NCBI GenBank assembly: GCA_031268195.1
Contig: JAIRXQ010000060.1
Span: 1-64,000, forward strand
Direction of reading: 5' to 3'
Source of the DNA: Azoarcus sp.
Lineage (GTDB): Bacteria; Pseudomonadota; Gammaproteobacteria; Burkholderiales; Rhodocyclaceae
Length of the DNA stretch: 64,000 nucleotides
Shown here: positions 1 through 9,828 of the stretch, piece after piece
Position numbering within the stretch: the first letter of the stretch is position 1
Layout of the letters: every line of letters starts with the position of its first letter
Translations under genes and position numbers: made by a program
Notes under the pieces: model-generated
What the model saw: only the letters and a program-made list of their open reading frames with translations
Databases searched by the model: none
Told to the model about the DNA's origin: nothing

Positions 1-371
1 ACAGCCCGCGGCAAGTCAGCCTGGGCGGGCAAAGCTCGGTGCGCGGCTTCAAGGAGCAGACGCTCTACGGCAGCACGGGCGGCTACTGGCGCACCCAGCT
101 GAACTGGAGCCACGCTGTACCCTGGGCGTGGATGCAGCCGCTGTGCCAGGAAGTCGGTGTGGCGCTGGCCTGGGACCTCGGCGCCATCGAGCGCGACGCG
201 GCCAACCGCTACACCGGCCAGCACGGGCGTCTTTCCGGACACGCCCTGGAACTCAGCGCCCGCGGCCGCCATGCCCGCGTCCGCTTGACCCTGGCCCGCG
301 CGGAGAAGCGCCCGGCCGCGTTCAGAAAGCACGAGACGCCGCTTTGGATGCGGGTGGATTTGAGTTATTGA
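1..371 (+). CDS. TpsB-family outer-membrane transporter (ShlB/FhaC type), C-terminal part
   Basis: This is the 3' end of a gene that begins before the window; the frame is open from base 3. It encodes the last strands of a two-partner secretion transporter of the ShlB/FhaC/HecB family, which exports a large TpsA exoprotein across the outer membrane. The visible evidence is the SSVRGFKEQ motif, corresponding to the conserved VRG(Y/F) tip of loop L6, followed by a GGYWRTQLNW strand and a final strand ending in an aromatic residue (VDLSY). These are typical of Omp85-superfamily barrels. The POTRA domains and the partner TpsA gene lie outside the window. An unrelated TpsB-like barrel is possible, but the VRGF signature is strong. 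Confidence 0.8.
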   Translation, partial: SPRQVSLGGQSSVRGFKEQTLYGSTGGYWRTQLNWSHAVPWAWMQPLCQEVGVALAWDLGAIERDAANRYTGQHGRLSGHALELSARGRHARVRLTLARAEKRPAAFRKHETPLWMRVDLSY

Positions 372-472
372 GGTGGGCAGCCACGGTCCGCCACGGGCAC
401 GATCAGCCACGGGCTCGCGACCAGCGATCACCCGGTTGCCCTGTTTACGCCTTCCCCACACTCGCCAAACGC

Positions 473-2209
473 TCATGTACCGGGAGGATGCAACGCCAGA
501 TGCCGCCCGTAAAAACCGCCGACCCGCGCGCCGTGGCGGCTGATGTTGAGCAAAGCAGCATTGGGCAGTTCATGGTGCAGCAGCCCGAGTGTGGCGGCTT
601 CGTCGTGAGCGTCGAACGCATCGGTCGCCTCTTCGATGAATATCCACTGCGGCCGTTGCAGGAACAGACGCGCGATGCCAAGCCGCTGTTGCGCGCGCAG
701 GGGCAAGACTCGCGCCCAGTCCTCGTTTTCGTCGAGCCGGGATTGCAGCCAGCCGATACCGGCGCACTCCAGCGCCCGGTGTAGCGCGGATTCCTCGTAC
801 TGCGCGCCAACGAAAGGATAAGCGAGCACCTCGCGCAACGGGCCGGCATGCAGATACGGATGCTGCGCGGCGAACGCGATTTCGCGTCCGTACGGCAGCA
901 GCACTTCGCCGTGTCCCCACGGCCACAGGCCGGCCACCGCCTTGAATAGCGCCACGGTAATGGCAGGATCTCCCGTGATCAGAATGCGCTCGCCGTGGCG
1001 CACGACCAGATTGAAATCCACCAGCAAGGGCTGGCCGGTGGCGCTGTCGAGATGAAGATGACGGATTTCCAGCTCCGCCTTGCGCGCGCGGTGCAACTCG
1101 ATGCGCCTCGCGCCGTGGCCGTCCTCGCGATCTTCGTGTTCGAGCAGCTTCATGTCCTCGCGAAAAGTGATGATCCGGTCGATCGAGGCGCGGCAGCGCG
1201 CAAGTTCGCCCAGATTGTCGATCGGCCAGGACAGGGCCGAAGTCAGGCGCTGAAACGCCTGCGCCGCCTGCATCAGAAAACCCAGACTCATGACCCCGGC
1301 AATGTAGTTCGGCGCGGCGATCAGAATCGGGAATACCGGCAGCAAGGTGCCATAGCCGGTGGAAAACGAAACGATGCCGAGATAGGCCAGGGTCTGGCGA
1401 TTCCAGCCTATGCCAACGTCGGCAAAGAGACGCTCGGCCCGCCGCCGCTCACAGGGGCCACCGTGCATGAGCGCCACCGCTTCCGAGTGCTCGCGCACCT
1501 GCGCCAGGCCGAAGCGCAGATTGGCTTCCACCGTTTGCAGGCGATTGGTGGCGCGCACCAGCGGGCGACCGAACATCAGGCCGAGCGCGGTGCCCAATCC
1601 GGCATAAACAAAGGCCATCGGCACCATGTATCCGGGAACGACGATGTCGGTGCCCGGCAACGGCGCGCTGCCGGACACGCTCAGCAGGATGTCCACGAAA
1701 CTACCGAGGATCAGCACCGAGAACAGCAACGAGTGCCCTAGCGCGATCGATACTTCGGTGGCGATTCTGACGTCCTCTGCGATGCGCCCGTCCGGATTGT
1801 CGTGCTCGCCGCCGATGAGTTGCAGGCGATGATGATTGGCGCGCGCCAGCCACTGATCGAGCAGCAATCCCGTCATCCAGCGCCGCCAGTCCAGTTGCAG
1901 CCAGCGTTTGACGCACAGGTGCAAGGCCGTCACCGCCATGGTGAGGATGAAAATCAGCAGGAATATCAACACCAGCTGCACCAGTTCGGAGCGCAATTTG
2001 CTTTCGAGCGCGTTGAACAGATCGCGATTCCAGTAGCTGATCCAGATCGCCAGCACCACCTGCCCGACGGTGAGCGCCAGCAGCAGCAAAACGGCGGCGC
2101 GTACCCGCCATCTGTTGTCGGCGTTGTTCAAATACTCGAACGCCAGTCGTACGAAGCGTCGGCCCGTGTGTGGGCGGACCCGGGCGGCGGCGGCGGATTC
2201 AAGCGCCAT
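473..2209 (-). CDS. SbmA/BacA/YddA-like ABC membrane protein with degenerate ATPase domain
   Basis: A protein of about 578 aa with an ABC_membrane_2 half (several membrane segments within roughly residues 25-330) followed by a nucleotide-binding-like domain (about 360-578). The motifs NPDGRIAEDVR and EANLRFGLAQVRE mark the YddA/BacA family, which imports peptides or vitamin B12-like cargo across the inner membrane. The ATPase half is unusual. The Walker A position reads GDPAITVA at about residues 413-420, with no GxxGxGK(S/T) lysine. The signature reads LRAQQRLGIAR and Walker B reads WIFIEEATDAFD. The start was chosen as the ATG that overlaps the glucokinase stop (ATGGCGCTTGA), so the gene is probably co-translated with glk. 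Transport driven by something other than ATP, as in SbmA, is an inference. Confidence 0.8.
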   Translation of the reverse strand: MALESAAAARVRPHTGRRFVRLAFEYLNNADNRWRVRAAVLLLLALTVGQVVLAIWISYWNRDLFNALESKLRSELVQLVLIFLLIFILTMAVTALHLCVKRWLQLDWRRWMTGLLLDQWLARANHHRLQLIGGEHDNPDGRIAEDVRIATEVSIALGHSLLFSVLILGSFVDILLSVSGSAPLPGTDIVVPGYMVPMAFVYAGLGTALGLMFGRPLVRATNRLQTVEANLRFGLAQVREHSEAVALMHGGPCERRRAERLFADVGIGWNRQTLAYLGIVSFSTGYGTLLPVFPILIAAPNYIAGVMSLGFLMQAAQAFQRLTSALSWPIDNLGELARCRASIDRIITFREDMKLLEHEDREDGHGARRIELHRARKAELEIRHLHLDSATGQPLLVDFNLVVRHGERILITGDPAITVALFKAVAGLWPWGHGEVLLPYGREIAFAAQHPYLHAGPLREVLAYPFVGAQYEESALHRALECAGIGWLQSRLDENEDWARVLPLRAQQRLGIARLFLQRPQWIFIEEATDAFDAHDEAATLGLLHHELPNAALLNISRHGARVGGFYGRHLALHPPGT

Positions 2210-3182
2210 CGCACACCATCCTGGCGGCGACGCGCGCCGCGCCCTTGAGTCCCAACGCTTCGTCGCACACCACGTAGAGCGGGATGCGCGACAGCACTTC
2301 ACCCATGCACGGATGGCTACGGAAAGCGGCCACGACACCGGGTTCGAGCAAAAAGGCCAGCACGCGCGGTGCAATGCCGCCGGTGAGATACACCCCGCCC
2401 CGCGCCAGCGTAGCCAACGCGACATTGGCCGCCGTTTCTGCCAGCAGAAGGACGAAAAAACGCATGGTTTCGAGTGCCGTGACCTCTCCCGCCCGCGCCG
2501 CGGCGGCGATGCCCGCCGCATCGACATCGAGCGCCGCATCGGGCGGCAACCCCGCAACGAAGCGATGAATGCGTTCGATGCCATGCCCGGAAAGCAGCAT
2601 TTCGAGACTGACGCGGCCATGATGGGCAAGCAAGGCGGCACATAGGGCAAGTTCGCGCGCATCGCGCGGCGCGAAATCCGCCAGCCCGCCCTGACTGGGC
2701 AGCACCGTCGGAGATTCGAGCCCCCCCGACAGCACCGCCATGCCCAGGCCGGTGCCCGCACCGATCAGGACGCGCACGCCCACCGCCTCCGGCGCGCCGG
2801 GTTGCAGCACGGTCAGCCCATCGGCGGCAAGTCCGGCCAGTCCGTGGGCCTGCGCCGCGAAATCGTTGATAAGCCGCACCTGCCGCAGTCCGAAACACGC
2901 CGCCAGCCGGTCGGCATCCACGCTCCACGGCAGATTGGTCATGCGCACACAGCGCCCATCCACCGGCCCGGCCAGCGCCAGGCACGCCGCCAGCGGTTGC
3001 TCCCCGCCTCCTTCTTCACGCAGGAAAGCCGCGACGAGATCTTCGATACAGGCTTGGGCGCTCGCACATTCGTGCTGGCGCAGGACGTGAAAATCCCCGC
3101 CACGCGCGCGGGCGAGCAGCAATCGCGCGCGCGTGCCGCCGATATCCGCTGCAAGAACGAGTTGTCTGTCATCGCCACGCAT
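2199..3182 (-). CDS. glk: Glucokinase
   Basis: A 327-residue ROK/hexokinase-fold glucokinase that phosphorylates glucose to glucose-6-phosphate with ATP in the cytoplasm. The N-terminus carries the phosphate-binding motif ADIGGTRARLLLA. A second nucleotide-binding element, LIGAGTGLGMAVL, lies at about residue 130. The sugar-binding stretch SQGGLADFAP and the helix motif LSGHGIERI follow. Near the C-terminus, GGVYLTGGIAPRV is the adenosine-contact motif typical of bacterial Glk. The length fits the family (about 320-340 aa). Its 3' end overlaps the downstream ABC gene by 11 bp, suggesting an operon. The upstream gap to the divergent diguanylate cyclase gene is about 230 bp and must hold both promoters. 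Confidence 0.92.
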   Translation of the reverse strand: MRGDDRQLVLAADIGGTRARLLLARARGGDFHVLRQHECASAQACIEDLVAAFLREEGGGEQPLAACLALAGPVDGRCVRMTNLPWSVDADRLAACFGLRQVRLINDFAAQAHGLAGLAADGLTVLQPGAPEAVGVRVLIGAGTGLGMAVLSGGLESPTVLPSQGGLADFAPRDARELALCAALLAHHGRVSLEMLLSGHGIERIHRFVAGLPPDAALDVDAAGIAAAARAGEVTALETMRFFVLLLAETAANVALATLARGGVYLTGGIAPRVLAFLLEPGVVAAFRSHPCMGEVLSRIPLYVVCDEALGLKGAARVAARMVCDGA

Positions 3183-3415
3183 GTCGTGAAATGTAACAGG
3201 TACGCACAGGAATTTCCTGCATGCCTGCCCTGTCGTACCCGGTAAGCCTCACTTTCCCGCCCCACACCATGAGCTCGCGTGACAACACTGACAAAAGCAT
3301 CACACATGGCATGACATATTTTGTTCATTGACGATACTTTTCACCCACAATTTCGCCGTATCAGCATAGGTTATCCCGATCACAGAAGGCGATGGATGGC
3401 GCCGTGGAGTAAGAC

Positions 3416-5443
3416 ATGATCCTCAACTCGGGGAAAACGCTTAACTTCAAAGTTTCCCTATTTTTCGTCGCCATCTCGGCCATATTGATCGTTACCCTGA
3501 CGGCCATCAGCCTTTACGCCTTTCGCCAGTTTTCCATCAGTACCGCCACCGAACACCTGCGCACGGCGGCGGAAATCGCCCGGGTCCACCTGACCGAGGC
3601 CATGATTACTGATGTGATCGACCAGCGGCAAAATTTCCTGCTGCGCCTCTCGGAAGTACAAAACCTCAAATCTGCCAGAGTCATGCGCTCACCACTGGTC
3701 GATGAGCAATTCGGCTCTGTCCGCAAGGGCGAATACCTGCCCGATGAAATCGAAAAGAAGGTGCTGCAAACCGGCGAACCACTGTTCGAGTCCACCGAAA
3801 ACAATGGCGAAGTCATTTTCCGTGGCACTATCCCGTATATCGCCAGCGTCGAAGGCAGTCCCAACTGCCTGCAATGCCACAACGCCCCGCCCGGCGCGGT
3901 GCTCGGCGCGGTCACGATGACCATGTCGATCACCGCCCTGCGCCACAATGGACTCATGACCGTGGCCAGCATCGTCGGCGTAGTGGTGGTCGCCGTGGTC
4001 GTCCTGTTCGCTTTGTTGTTTTTCCTGCTGCGCCCGATTTCCAACACCGCCGGCGCCATCGAGCATGCGGTGCAGAACGCTATCGACGGCAATTTCACAA
4101 ACCAGCTCGAGAAGAAAACCAACGACGAAATCGGCCAGATCGCCAGCGACATGAACCGCCTGCTGAAATTCCTCGACGGCGGTCTGAACCAGATCAACGG
4201 CTACGTCTCGCAGCTGATCGTCCGCAAGCCCGTTCCCGGCGAAAACCTGCTGCAAGCCTCCATCGACATGGTGGAGAACCTGACGCAAATCTCGCAATTC
4301 AAGAGCGCCATCGAGGAGGACGATTCGAAAATCGACGTCTACCGCCGCCTGATCAACACACTCAATGCCCGTTTCTTCAAGAACGAGGGCGAATTTTCCA
4401 TCTACGAACTCTCCAGTGACGGCAGCGAGCTTCAGCCGGTGCTCGTCAAGGGAATAACGGAGACGCCCTGTCGCTGGTGCCAGAAGAAAATCCTCGCGGA
4501 ACCGAAGCATTGCCGCGTTTTCCATACCGCGCATTCCATCAACGGCATCCTCCAACCCGACATCTGCTACAACTTCAAGCAGGGCGAAGACCAGGAAGAA
4601 CCCGACGACATTCTCATCCGCCGCCAGCAAATCGCCCGCGCCCAAATCCAGCGGCGCCTGCGCAGTCCCGAGAGGGAGCCCGAAGCGCCGCCGGAGGCGG
4701 CGCAAGCGGCGTCGCCGGAGGACAGCCCTCCCGTCGTCAAGCGCTATCCGCTCTGCTTCCCCATCCTCAAATCAGGCGCAGTCGGCAGCATCGTGCAACT
4801 GGTGGTGAAGGAAGAAGACAAGGTGCGTATTTTGTCCGCGCTGCCCTATATCCGCGTCTATCTCTCCGATGCCGCACCGGTGCTGGAAGTGCGCCGCCTG
4901 ATGGAGACGCTGCGCGAGTCCTCGCTGCGCGACCCAATGACAGGGCTCAACAACCGGCGCTTCCTCGAGGAATTCATCGACTCGATCACCGCCAGCGTGC
5001 GCCGCAAGCAAGCGCATGTCGCCATCATGATGCTCGATCTCGACCACTTCAAGATGGTCAACGACACCTACGGCCACGACACCGGCGATGCGGTGCTGAA
5101 GACGGTCGCGAGCGTCATCAAGAACTCGGTGCGCGCCTCGGACATCGTCGTGCGCTACGGCGGCGAGGAATTTCTCGTCGTCCTGCAAGACACCTCCAGC
5201 CAACTCGCGCTGAAGGTCGCGGAACAAATCCGCACCTCGGTGGAAAACCTCTCGATCACCCACGGCGGCGTGGTACTGAAAAAAACCATCTCCATCGGCG
5301 TTGCCGATTTCCCCGGCGACAGCGCAACTTTCTGGCAAGCGGTCAAATTCGCTGACGTCGCCCTGTATCATGCAAAAGAGACCGGACGCAACCGCGTCAT
5401 GCACTTCACGCCTGATCTGTGGTCCGACAGTCAGGGATACTAG
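3416..5443 (+). CDS. Membrane diguanylate cyclase with c-type haem sensor (DUF3365-HAMP-GGDEF)
   Basis: A 675-aa inner-membrane sensor predicted to make cyclic di-GMP. In order it has TM1 (about 13-35); a periplasmic Tll0287/DUF3365-like domain (about 40-178) with the covalent haem motif CLQCH at 151-155; TM2 (about 180-205); a HAMP linker; and a cytoplasmic segment with a cysteine cluster (PCRWC at about 351-355, HCRVFHTA near 366, DICYNF near 384). The C-terminal GGDEF domain (about 510-670) has the active-site motif GGEEF near 582. It also has an RASD inhibitory I-site five residues before it, so product inhibition is expected. Role inferred: coupling periplasmic redox or gas signals to c-di-GMP. 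It stands alone ahead of the HerA-like gene, with a 4-bp gap. Confidence 0.9.
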   Translation: MILNSGKTLNFKVSLFFVAISAILIVTLTAISLYAFRQFSISTATEHLRTAAEIARVHLTEAMITDVIDQRQNFLLRLSEVQNLKSARVMRSPLVDEQFGSVRKGEYLPDEIEKKVLQTGEPLFESTENNGEVIFRGTIPYIASVEGSPNCLQCHNAPPGAVLGAVTMTMSITALRHNGLMTVASIVGVVVVAVVVLFALLFFLLRPISNTAGAIEHAVQNAIDGNFTNQLEKKTNDEIGQIASDMNRLLKFLDGGLNQINGYVSQLIVRKPVPGENLLQASIDMVENLTQISQFKSAIEEDDSKIDVYRRLINTLNARFFKNEGEFSIYELSSDGSELQPVLVKGITETPCRWCQKKILAEPKHCRVFHTAHSINGILQPDICYNFKQGEDQEEPDDILIRRQQIARAQIQRRLRSPEREPEAPPEAAQAASPEDSPPVVKRYPLCFPILKSGAVGSIVQLVVKEEDKVRILSALPYIRVYLSDAAPVLEVRRLMETLRESSLRDPMTGLNNRRFLEEFIDSITASVRRKQAHVAIMMLDLDHFKMVNDTYGHDTGDAVLKTVASVIKNSVRASDIVVRYGGEEFLVVLQDTSSQLALKVAEQIRTSVENLSITHGGVVLKKTISIGVADFPGDSATFWQAVKFADVALYHAKETGRNRVMHFTPDLWSDSQGY

Positions 5444-5447
5444 CCAT

Positions 5448-6983
5448 ATGCCCATCGCCGACCCCATCCCGCTTGCTCAATCCGCCTCCGCCACCCTCAC
5501 GCTGCTCCCGGCACTCGCCAATCGCCACGGTCTGATTACCGGCGCGACCGGCACCGGCAAAACCGTGACGCTGCAAACGATGGCGGAAGGCTTCTCCCGC
5601 ATCGGCGTGCCGGTGTTCATGGCCGACGTCAAGGGCGATCTTTCCGGACTGGCGGCGGCGGGACAAATGTCCGCCAGATTTCAGCAACATCTGGAGGCGC
5701 TGCAAATCTCCGACTGGTCGCCGCACGCCTTCCCCACCGTGTTCTGGGATGTTTACGGTCAGGACGGGCATCCGGTGCGCGCCACCATCACCGATATGGG
5801 GCCGGTGCTGCTCGCCCGGCTGCTGAACCTGAACGACACACAGGCAGGCGTGCTGCAACTGGCTTTTAAAATCGCGGACGATCATGGACTGCTGCTGCTC
5901 GATCTCAAAGACCTGCGCGCGATGATCCAGTTCGTCGGAGAAAACGCCAGACAGCTCACGATCGAGTACGGCAACGTTTCCGCCGCCTCCATCGGGGCCA
6001 TCCAGCGCAACCTGCTGGTGCTCGGAGAACAAGGCGGAGATATCTTCTTCGGCGAGCCGATGCTCGAAATCGCGGATCTGATGCAGACCGATTCGGATGG
6101 CAAAGGCGTCATCAACATCATGGCGGCGGAAAAGTTGACGCGGCAGCCGCGCCTGTACGCCATTTTCCTGCTCTGGCTGCTCTCGGAGCTGTTCGAACGA
6201 CTTCCCGAAGTGGGCGACCCCGAAAAGCCCAAATTGGTGTTTTTCTTCGATGAGGCACATCTGCTGTTCAGCGCAGCCTCGCCCGCCCTGCTGGAGAAAA
6301 TCGAGCAGGTCGTGCGCCTGATCCGTTCCAAAGGCGTGGGCATCTATTTCGTCACCCAGAACCCACTCGATGTGCCGGATTCGGTGCTCGGTCAGTTGGG
6401 CAACCGCGTCCAGCACGCGCTGCGCGCCTTCACTCCGCGCGACGAAAAAGCCGTGCAGACGGCGGCGCGGACCATGCGCGCCAACCCCGCGTTCGACGCC
6501 GCCAAAGCCATTACCGAACTGGGCGCGGGCGAGGCGCTGGTGTCCTTCCTCGATGAACAGGGCCGCCCCAACATCGTCGCGCGTGCCTTCGTCCTGCCGC
6601 CCACCTCGCGCATTGGGCCGCTTTCTGCCGGCGAGCGCGAGCGTGTCATCAAATCGTCGCGGCTCTACGGACATTACGAAGCCGCGGTGGATCGGGAATC
6701 CGCCTTCGAGCTCATCCAGGCGAAGCCACAGGCCGCCGCTGCGCCCGCTCGCACCACCACTGCCCCCACTGCCGCGCCGGAAGGCTCCGGGGGCGGTCTT
6801 CTGGGCGGACTGGGCGATGCGCTCGGCGGCATTTTGGGCAGCGGCGGGACAGCCCGCCGGGGCAGCACCCGTCAGGGCGTCGGTGAAGCGCTCATCAAGT
6901 CGGCGGCGCGCAGCATCGGCTCACAGCTCGGCGGCGCAATCGTTCGGGGCGTGCTCGGCTCCATCCTTGGCGGACGCAAATAA
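5448..6983 (+). CDS. HerA/YjgR-like DUF853 ATPase
   Basis: A P-loop ATPase of about 511 aa from the DUF853 branch (E. coli YjgR) of the HerA/FtsK superfamily. Walker A is GATGTGKT near residue 32, and Walker B is [12 protein letters not shown] near residue 265. [11 protein letters not shown] motif after strand 2 is characteristic of the DUF853 family. The C-terminus is a low-complexity Ala/Gly-rich tail with a glycine-rich hydrophobic segment. The cellular role of the family is not established; a DNA-pumping or helicase-like activity is inferred from the fold. The start is the ATG at 5448, four bases after the diguanylate cyclase stop; an in-frame extension further upstream lies inside that gene and is rejected. 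A strong bidirectional terminator follows. Confidence 0.85.
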   Translation: MPIADPIPLAQSASATLTLLPALANRHGLITGATGTGKTVTLQTMAEGFSRIGVPVFMADVKGDLSGLAAAGQMSARFQQHLEALQISDWSPHAFPTVFWDVYGQDGHPVRATITDMGPVLLARLLNLNDTQAGVLQLAFKIADDHGLLLLDLKDLRAMIQFVGENARQLTIEYGNVSAASIGAIQRNLLVLGEQGGDIFFGEPMLEIADLMQTDSDGKGVINIMAAEKLTRQPRLYAIFLLWLLSELFERLPEVGDPEKPKLVFFFDEAHLLFSAASPALLEKIEQVVRLIRSKGVGIYFVTQNPLDVPDSVLGQLGNRVQHALRAFTPRDEKAVQTAARTMRANPAFDAAKAITELGAGEALVSFLDEQGRPNIVARAFVLPPTSRIGPLSAGERERVIKSSRLYGHYEAAVDRESAFELIQAKPQAAAAPARTTTAPTAAPEGSGGGLLGGLGDALGGILGSGGTARRGSTRQGVGEALIKSAARSIGSQLGGAIVRGVLGSILGGRK

Positions 6984-7003
6984 ACTCACCGCCTCTCCCA
7001 TGA

Positions 7004-7041
7004 AAAACCGCCCCGGCGCCGCAAAGCGCCGGGGCGGTTTC
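7004..7041. terminator. Bidirectional rho-independent terminator
   Basis: A perfect 12-bp GC-rich stem (CCGCCCCGGCGC at 7009-7020 with GCGCCGGGGCGG at 7027-7038) closes a 6-base loop. It is flanked by an A-run on the left and Ts on the right. It sits between the convergent DUF853 and NYN genes and can end both transcripts. Confidence 0.9.
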
Positions 7042-7062
7042 AATGAGTCACGACGTTGAGGC

Positions 7063-8091
7063 TCAGACAACCGCGCGGTTGCCCTCTTCCTCGTCGTCGT
7101 AATCGTCGTCCTGCTCATCGGCATCGGCGTCGACGTCATCTTCGTCGTCCATATCCGAGCTGAGCCGCACATTCTTGGCGACGATGCCCTTCTCCCCGCG
7201 CGAGGTGACGAACGTCACATGGTCGTCGTAGCGCAGATCGTCGATGCCAATATCGACCAGATCGCTCGCATGGAAGAAATAATTGTCGGTGCCAGTCATC
7301 GGCTTGATAAAGCCGTAGCCTTTGCCCGCGATGAGATTGACGATGGAGCCCTCGCACTCGACGCCCTCGACGAAATCGGCGGGCAGCGTACGCGGGCCTT
7401 CGCGATGGTTCGCGCGCCACTCCCAATCGGTCGGGCCGGACTGGGGCAGGAACAGGTTGTCGATCAGCGTGTCATGGCGGCGGGCGCGGTCGTCGATCAG
7501 CGGCTTCATCAGCACCGGGTAGTTGACCCGGTCGATGAGCCCCGTCGACACTTGCGTGCGCATCGTGCGGCCGTCCTCGCGTTCGTATTCGAACTCCCAG
7601 CCGAGCAACATCACGCGCGCGCCAAGGGTGTTCAGTTTGCGCACGAGCGGCACGAAATCGCCATCGCCGGTGATGAGCACGCAGACATCGTAATTCTTGA
7701 GACTGGTCATCTCGTAGGCTTCGAGCGCCAGCCACACATCGATGCGCTTTTCCTCGTAGGAACCGTCCGGGCGCGAGGCCAGATGCTGCTGGAAGAGCGC
7801 AATGTCGGCGCGCGTGAGCGCATCCTCGAAAACGCGGTCGGAGAACAGGCGATCCTGCTCCGCGGCCTGCTGCGCGGTCAGTCGCCCCTGAAAATACGTT
7901 GCATCGACGATCTGGCAACGGCTGGCGGCAATGCCTTCGCGCTGCGCGACCTCTGCAACGACGAAATCGTGCACGCCCCGGAACGACAGGCGAGCGCGCC
8001 GCTCATGCTGATACAGGTAATAGCTGCTGACCTTGAAAAAGTAAGCGCCATCGTAGAACACCGCAATACGGCATATGTCTTTCTCTCGCAT
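7063..8091 (-). CDS. NYN-domain nuclease fused to a cold-shock domain
   Basis: A 342-aa cytoplasmic protein. The N-terminal part (about 1-195) is a NYN/LabA-like PIN-fold domain: it starts IAVFYDGAYFF with the first catalytic Asp and contains LITGDGDFVPLVRKL, the second conserved acidic motif. NYN domains cleave RNA or are predicted to. The C-terminal part (about 238-310) is a cold-shock/S1-like OB domain with the RNP1-type motif GKGYGFIKP and a YFFHASDL element that binds single-stranded nucleic acid. The tail is an extremely acidic Asp/Glu stretch of some 25 residues. It is preceded by cysS on the same strand with a 133-bp gap. Inferred role: RNA binding and processing, possibly cold- or stress-related. 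Confidence 0.85.
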   Translation of the reverse strand: MREKDICRIAVFYDGAYFFKVSSYYLYQHERRARLSFRGVHDFVVAEVAQREGIAASRCQIVDATYFQGRLTAQQAAEQDRLFSDRVFEDALTRADIALFQQHLASRPDGSYEEKRIDVWLALEAYEMTSLKNYDVCVLITGDGDFVPLVRKLNTLGARVMLLGWEFEYEREDGRTMRTQVSTGLIDRVNYPVLMKPLIDDRARRHDTLIDNLFLPQSGPTDWEWRANHREGPRTLPADFVEGVECEGSIVNLIAGKGYGFIKPMTGTDNYFFHASDLVDIGIDDLRYDDHVTFVTSRGEKGIVAKNVRLSSDMDDEDDVDADADEQDDDYDDEEEGNRAVV

Positions 8092-8224
8092 TTTTTCCCA
8101 CCTTTAAAAAACATGAATTTGGCCAAAATCCGCATAGGATCTCCCTTCGGCCATGACATGCCCGTCCGGGTTTCCCCCGAATCAGGCCCAACAACACTTT
8201 CAGAACCACAGGCGGACATGTCGT

Positions 8225-9613
8225 TCACATCCGCCTCCAACTCGTTCCCTGCGGCCCATCTTCGAGCACGATGCCCGCCGCGCGCAATTCGTCGCGCAGA
8301 CGGTCGGCCTGCGCAAAATCTTTCGCTTTCTTGGCCGCTGTGCGAGCGGCGATACGCGCTTCGATGGCCGTCGCATCCAGCCCTCCGGTTTCATCTGCGC
8401 CGCCGGACTGGAGAAAGTCCTGCGTCTCGCGCCCCAATAGCCCCAAAACCTGCGCCAATGCGCGAAGTTGCCCGGCAAGCGAGACGTCCACGCGGCGATT
8501 GGCTTCGTTGGCAAGATCAAAAAGCGCCGCCAATGCTTCCACAGTATTGAAATCTTCGTCCACCGCAGATCGAAAACGTTCCCCCCAGGGACTCGACCAA
8601 TCGATCGCGGGCGTCGCCGCAACCGGCACGTCCTTGACCGCGATGTACAAACGCGCGAGCGCCTGCCGCGCATCGTCGAGATGCGCGCCGGAATAATTGA
8701 GCGGGCTGCGATAATGCGCGCGCAGAATGAAAAAGCGCACCACCTCGGCGTCGTACTTGGCGAGCACATCGCGGATCGTGGTGAAATTGCCGAGCGACTT
8801 GGACATCTTCTCATCGTCGACACGCACAAAACCGTTGTGCATCCAATAGTTTACAAAACGACAGCCGTTCGCGCCCTCGGATTGCGCGATTTCGTTTTCG
8901 TGGTGTGGAAACTGGAGATCCTGCCCGCCGCCGTGGATGTCGAAATGCGCGCCAAGCAGTCTGGCGCTCATCGCGGAACATTCGATGTGCCAACCCGGAC
9001 GCCCGCGCCCCCAGGGCGAATCCCACTTCGCGTCTTCGGGTTCGTCGTCCTTGGCCCGCTTCCAGAGCACGAAATCGAGCGGATCGTTCTTACCATCGAC
9101 AATGCTCACCCGCTCGCCCGCGCGCAACTCGTCCAGCGATTTGCCCGAAAGCCGCCCGTAATCCGCAAAGCGGCGCACCGCATAACACACGTCGCCATTG
9201 GCGGCGACGTAGGCGAAACCGTTTTTTTCCAGCTTGGCGATCAACGCCAGCATGTCGTCTACGTGGTCGGTGGCACACGGTTCGAAGTCGGGGCGCAGCA
9301 CGCCGAGGGCCGCGGCATCCTCGTGCATCGCGGCGATGAAGCGGTCGGTGAGCGCGTGGATCGGTTCGCCGTTTTCTTTCGCCCGGCGGATGATCTTGTC
9401 GTCGATGTCGGTGATGTTGCACACATAGCAAACATCGAATCCGCTCGCGCGCAGCCAACGCACCACCATGTCGAACACCACCATGACCCGTGCGTGGCCA
9501 AGATGACAGAAATCGTAAACCGTCATGCCGCATACATAGATTCTGACGCGGCCGGGTTCGATGGGAGTGAATATCTCTTTGCTGCGACTACGGGTATTGT
9601 AGATAGTTAGCAT
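8225..9613 (-). CDS. cysS: Cysteinyl-tRNA synthetase
   Basis: A class Ia aminoacyl-tRNA synthetase of about 462 aa that charges tRNA-Cys in the cytosol. The N-terminal Rossmann fold has the HIGH-type signature HLGHARV and the zinc/cysteine ligand motif VCGMTVYD. The KMSKS loop is intact ([12 protein letters not shown]). The zinc-binding region HIECSAM and [15 protein letters not shown] are also present. The start [15 protein letters not shown] at 9613 matches the family; a further upstream in-frame Met would add eight residues without family support. The opposite-strand cyclophilin operon starts about 200 bp away, so this intergenic region is a divergent promoter. Confidence 0.95.
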   Translation of the reverse strand: MLTIYNTRSRSKEIFTPIEPGRVRIYVCGMTVYDFCHLGHARVMVVFDMVVRWLRASGFDVCYVCNITDIDDKIIRRAKENGEPIHALTDRFIAAMHEDAAALGVLRPDFEPCATDHVDDMLALIAKLEKNGFAYVAANGDVCYAVRRFADYGRLSGKSLDELRAGERVSIVDGKNDPLDFVLWKRAKDDEPEDAKWDSPWGRGRPGWHIECSAMSARLLGAHFDIHGGGQDLQFPHHENEIAQSEGANGCRFVNYWMHNGFVRVDDEKMSKSLGNFTTIRDVLAKYDAEVVRFFILRAHYRSPLNYSGAHLDDARQALARLYIAVKDVPVAATPAIDWSSPWGERFRSAVDEDFNTVEALAALFDLANEANRRVDVSLAGQLRALAQVLGLLGRETQDFLQSGGADETGGLDATAIEARIAARTAAKKAKDFAQADRLRDELRAAGIVLEDGPQGTSWRRM

Positions 9614-9670
9614 ACAGATTACTATAAGTACCGACAAACCGAACAGGCGCGAAAATGCGATCGGATTGTT

Positions 9671-9698
9671 TTGCGCGATAAAGACTTGCTGTTAGAAT
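9671..9698 (+). promoter_or_regulatory. Candidate sigma-70 promoter for the ppiA-ppiB-lpxH operon
   Basis: TTGCGC at 9671-9676 and TAGAAT at 9693-9698 are separated by 16 bp. A TG immediately upstream of the -10 gives an extended -10 element. It lies about 130 bp before the first cyclophilin start. Prediction from pattern only. Confidence 0.45.
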
Positions 9699-9828
9699 CC
9701 GGCGTCCCGCCCGGTGCAGGGGGAACGGGCGCAGTGTAGCACACCGCGCCGCCTGCTCCGGCAGTATCGTGCCTTTCACGGCATTTTGCCATTCAGCCTT
9801 CTTCCGAAAGCCTTCTTCCAAAACGTCC

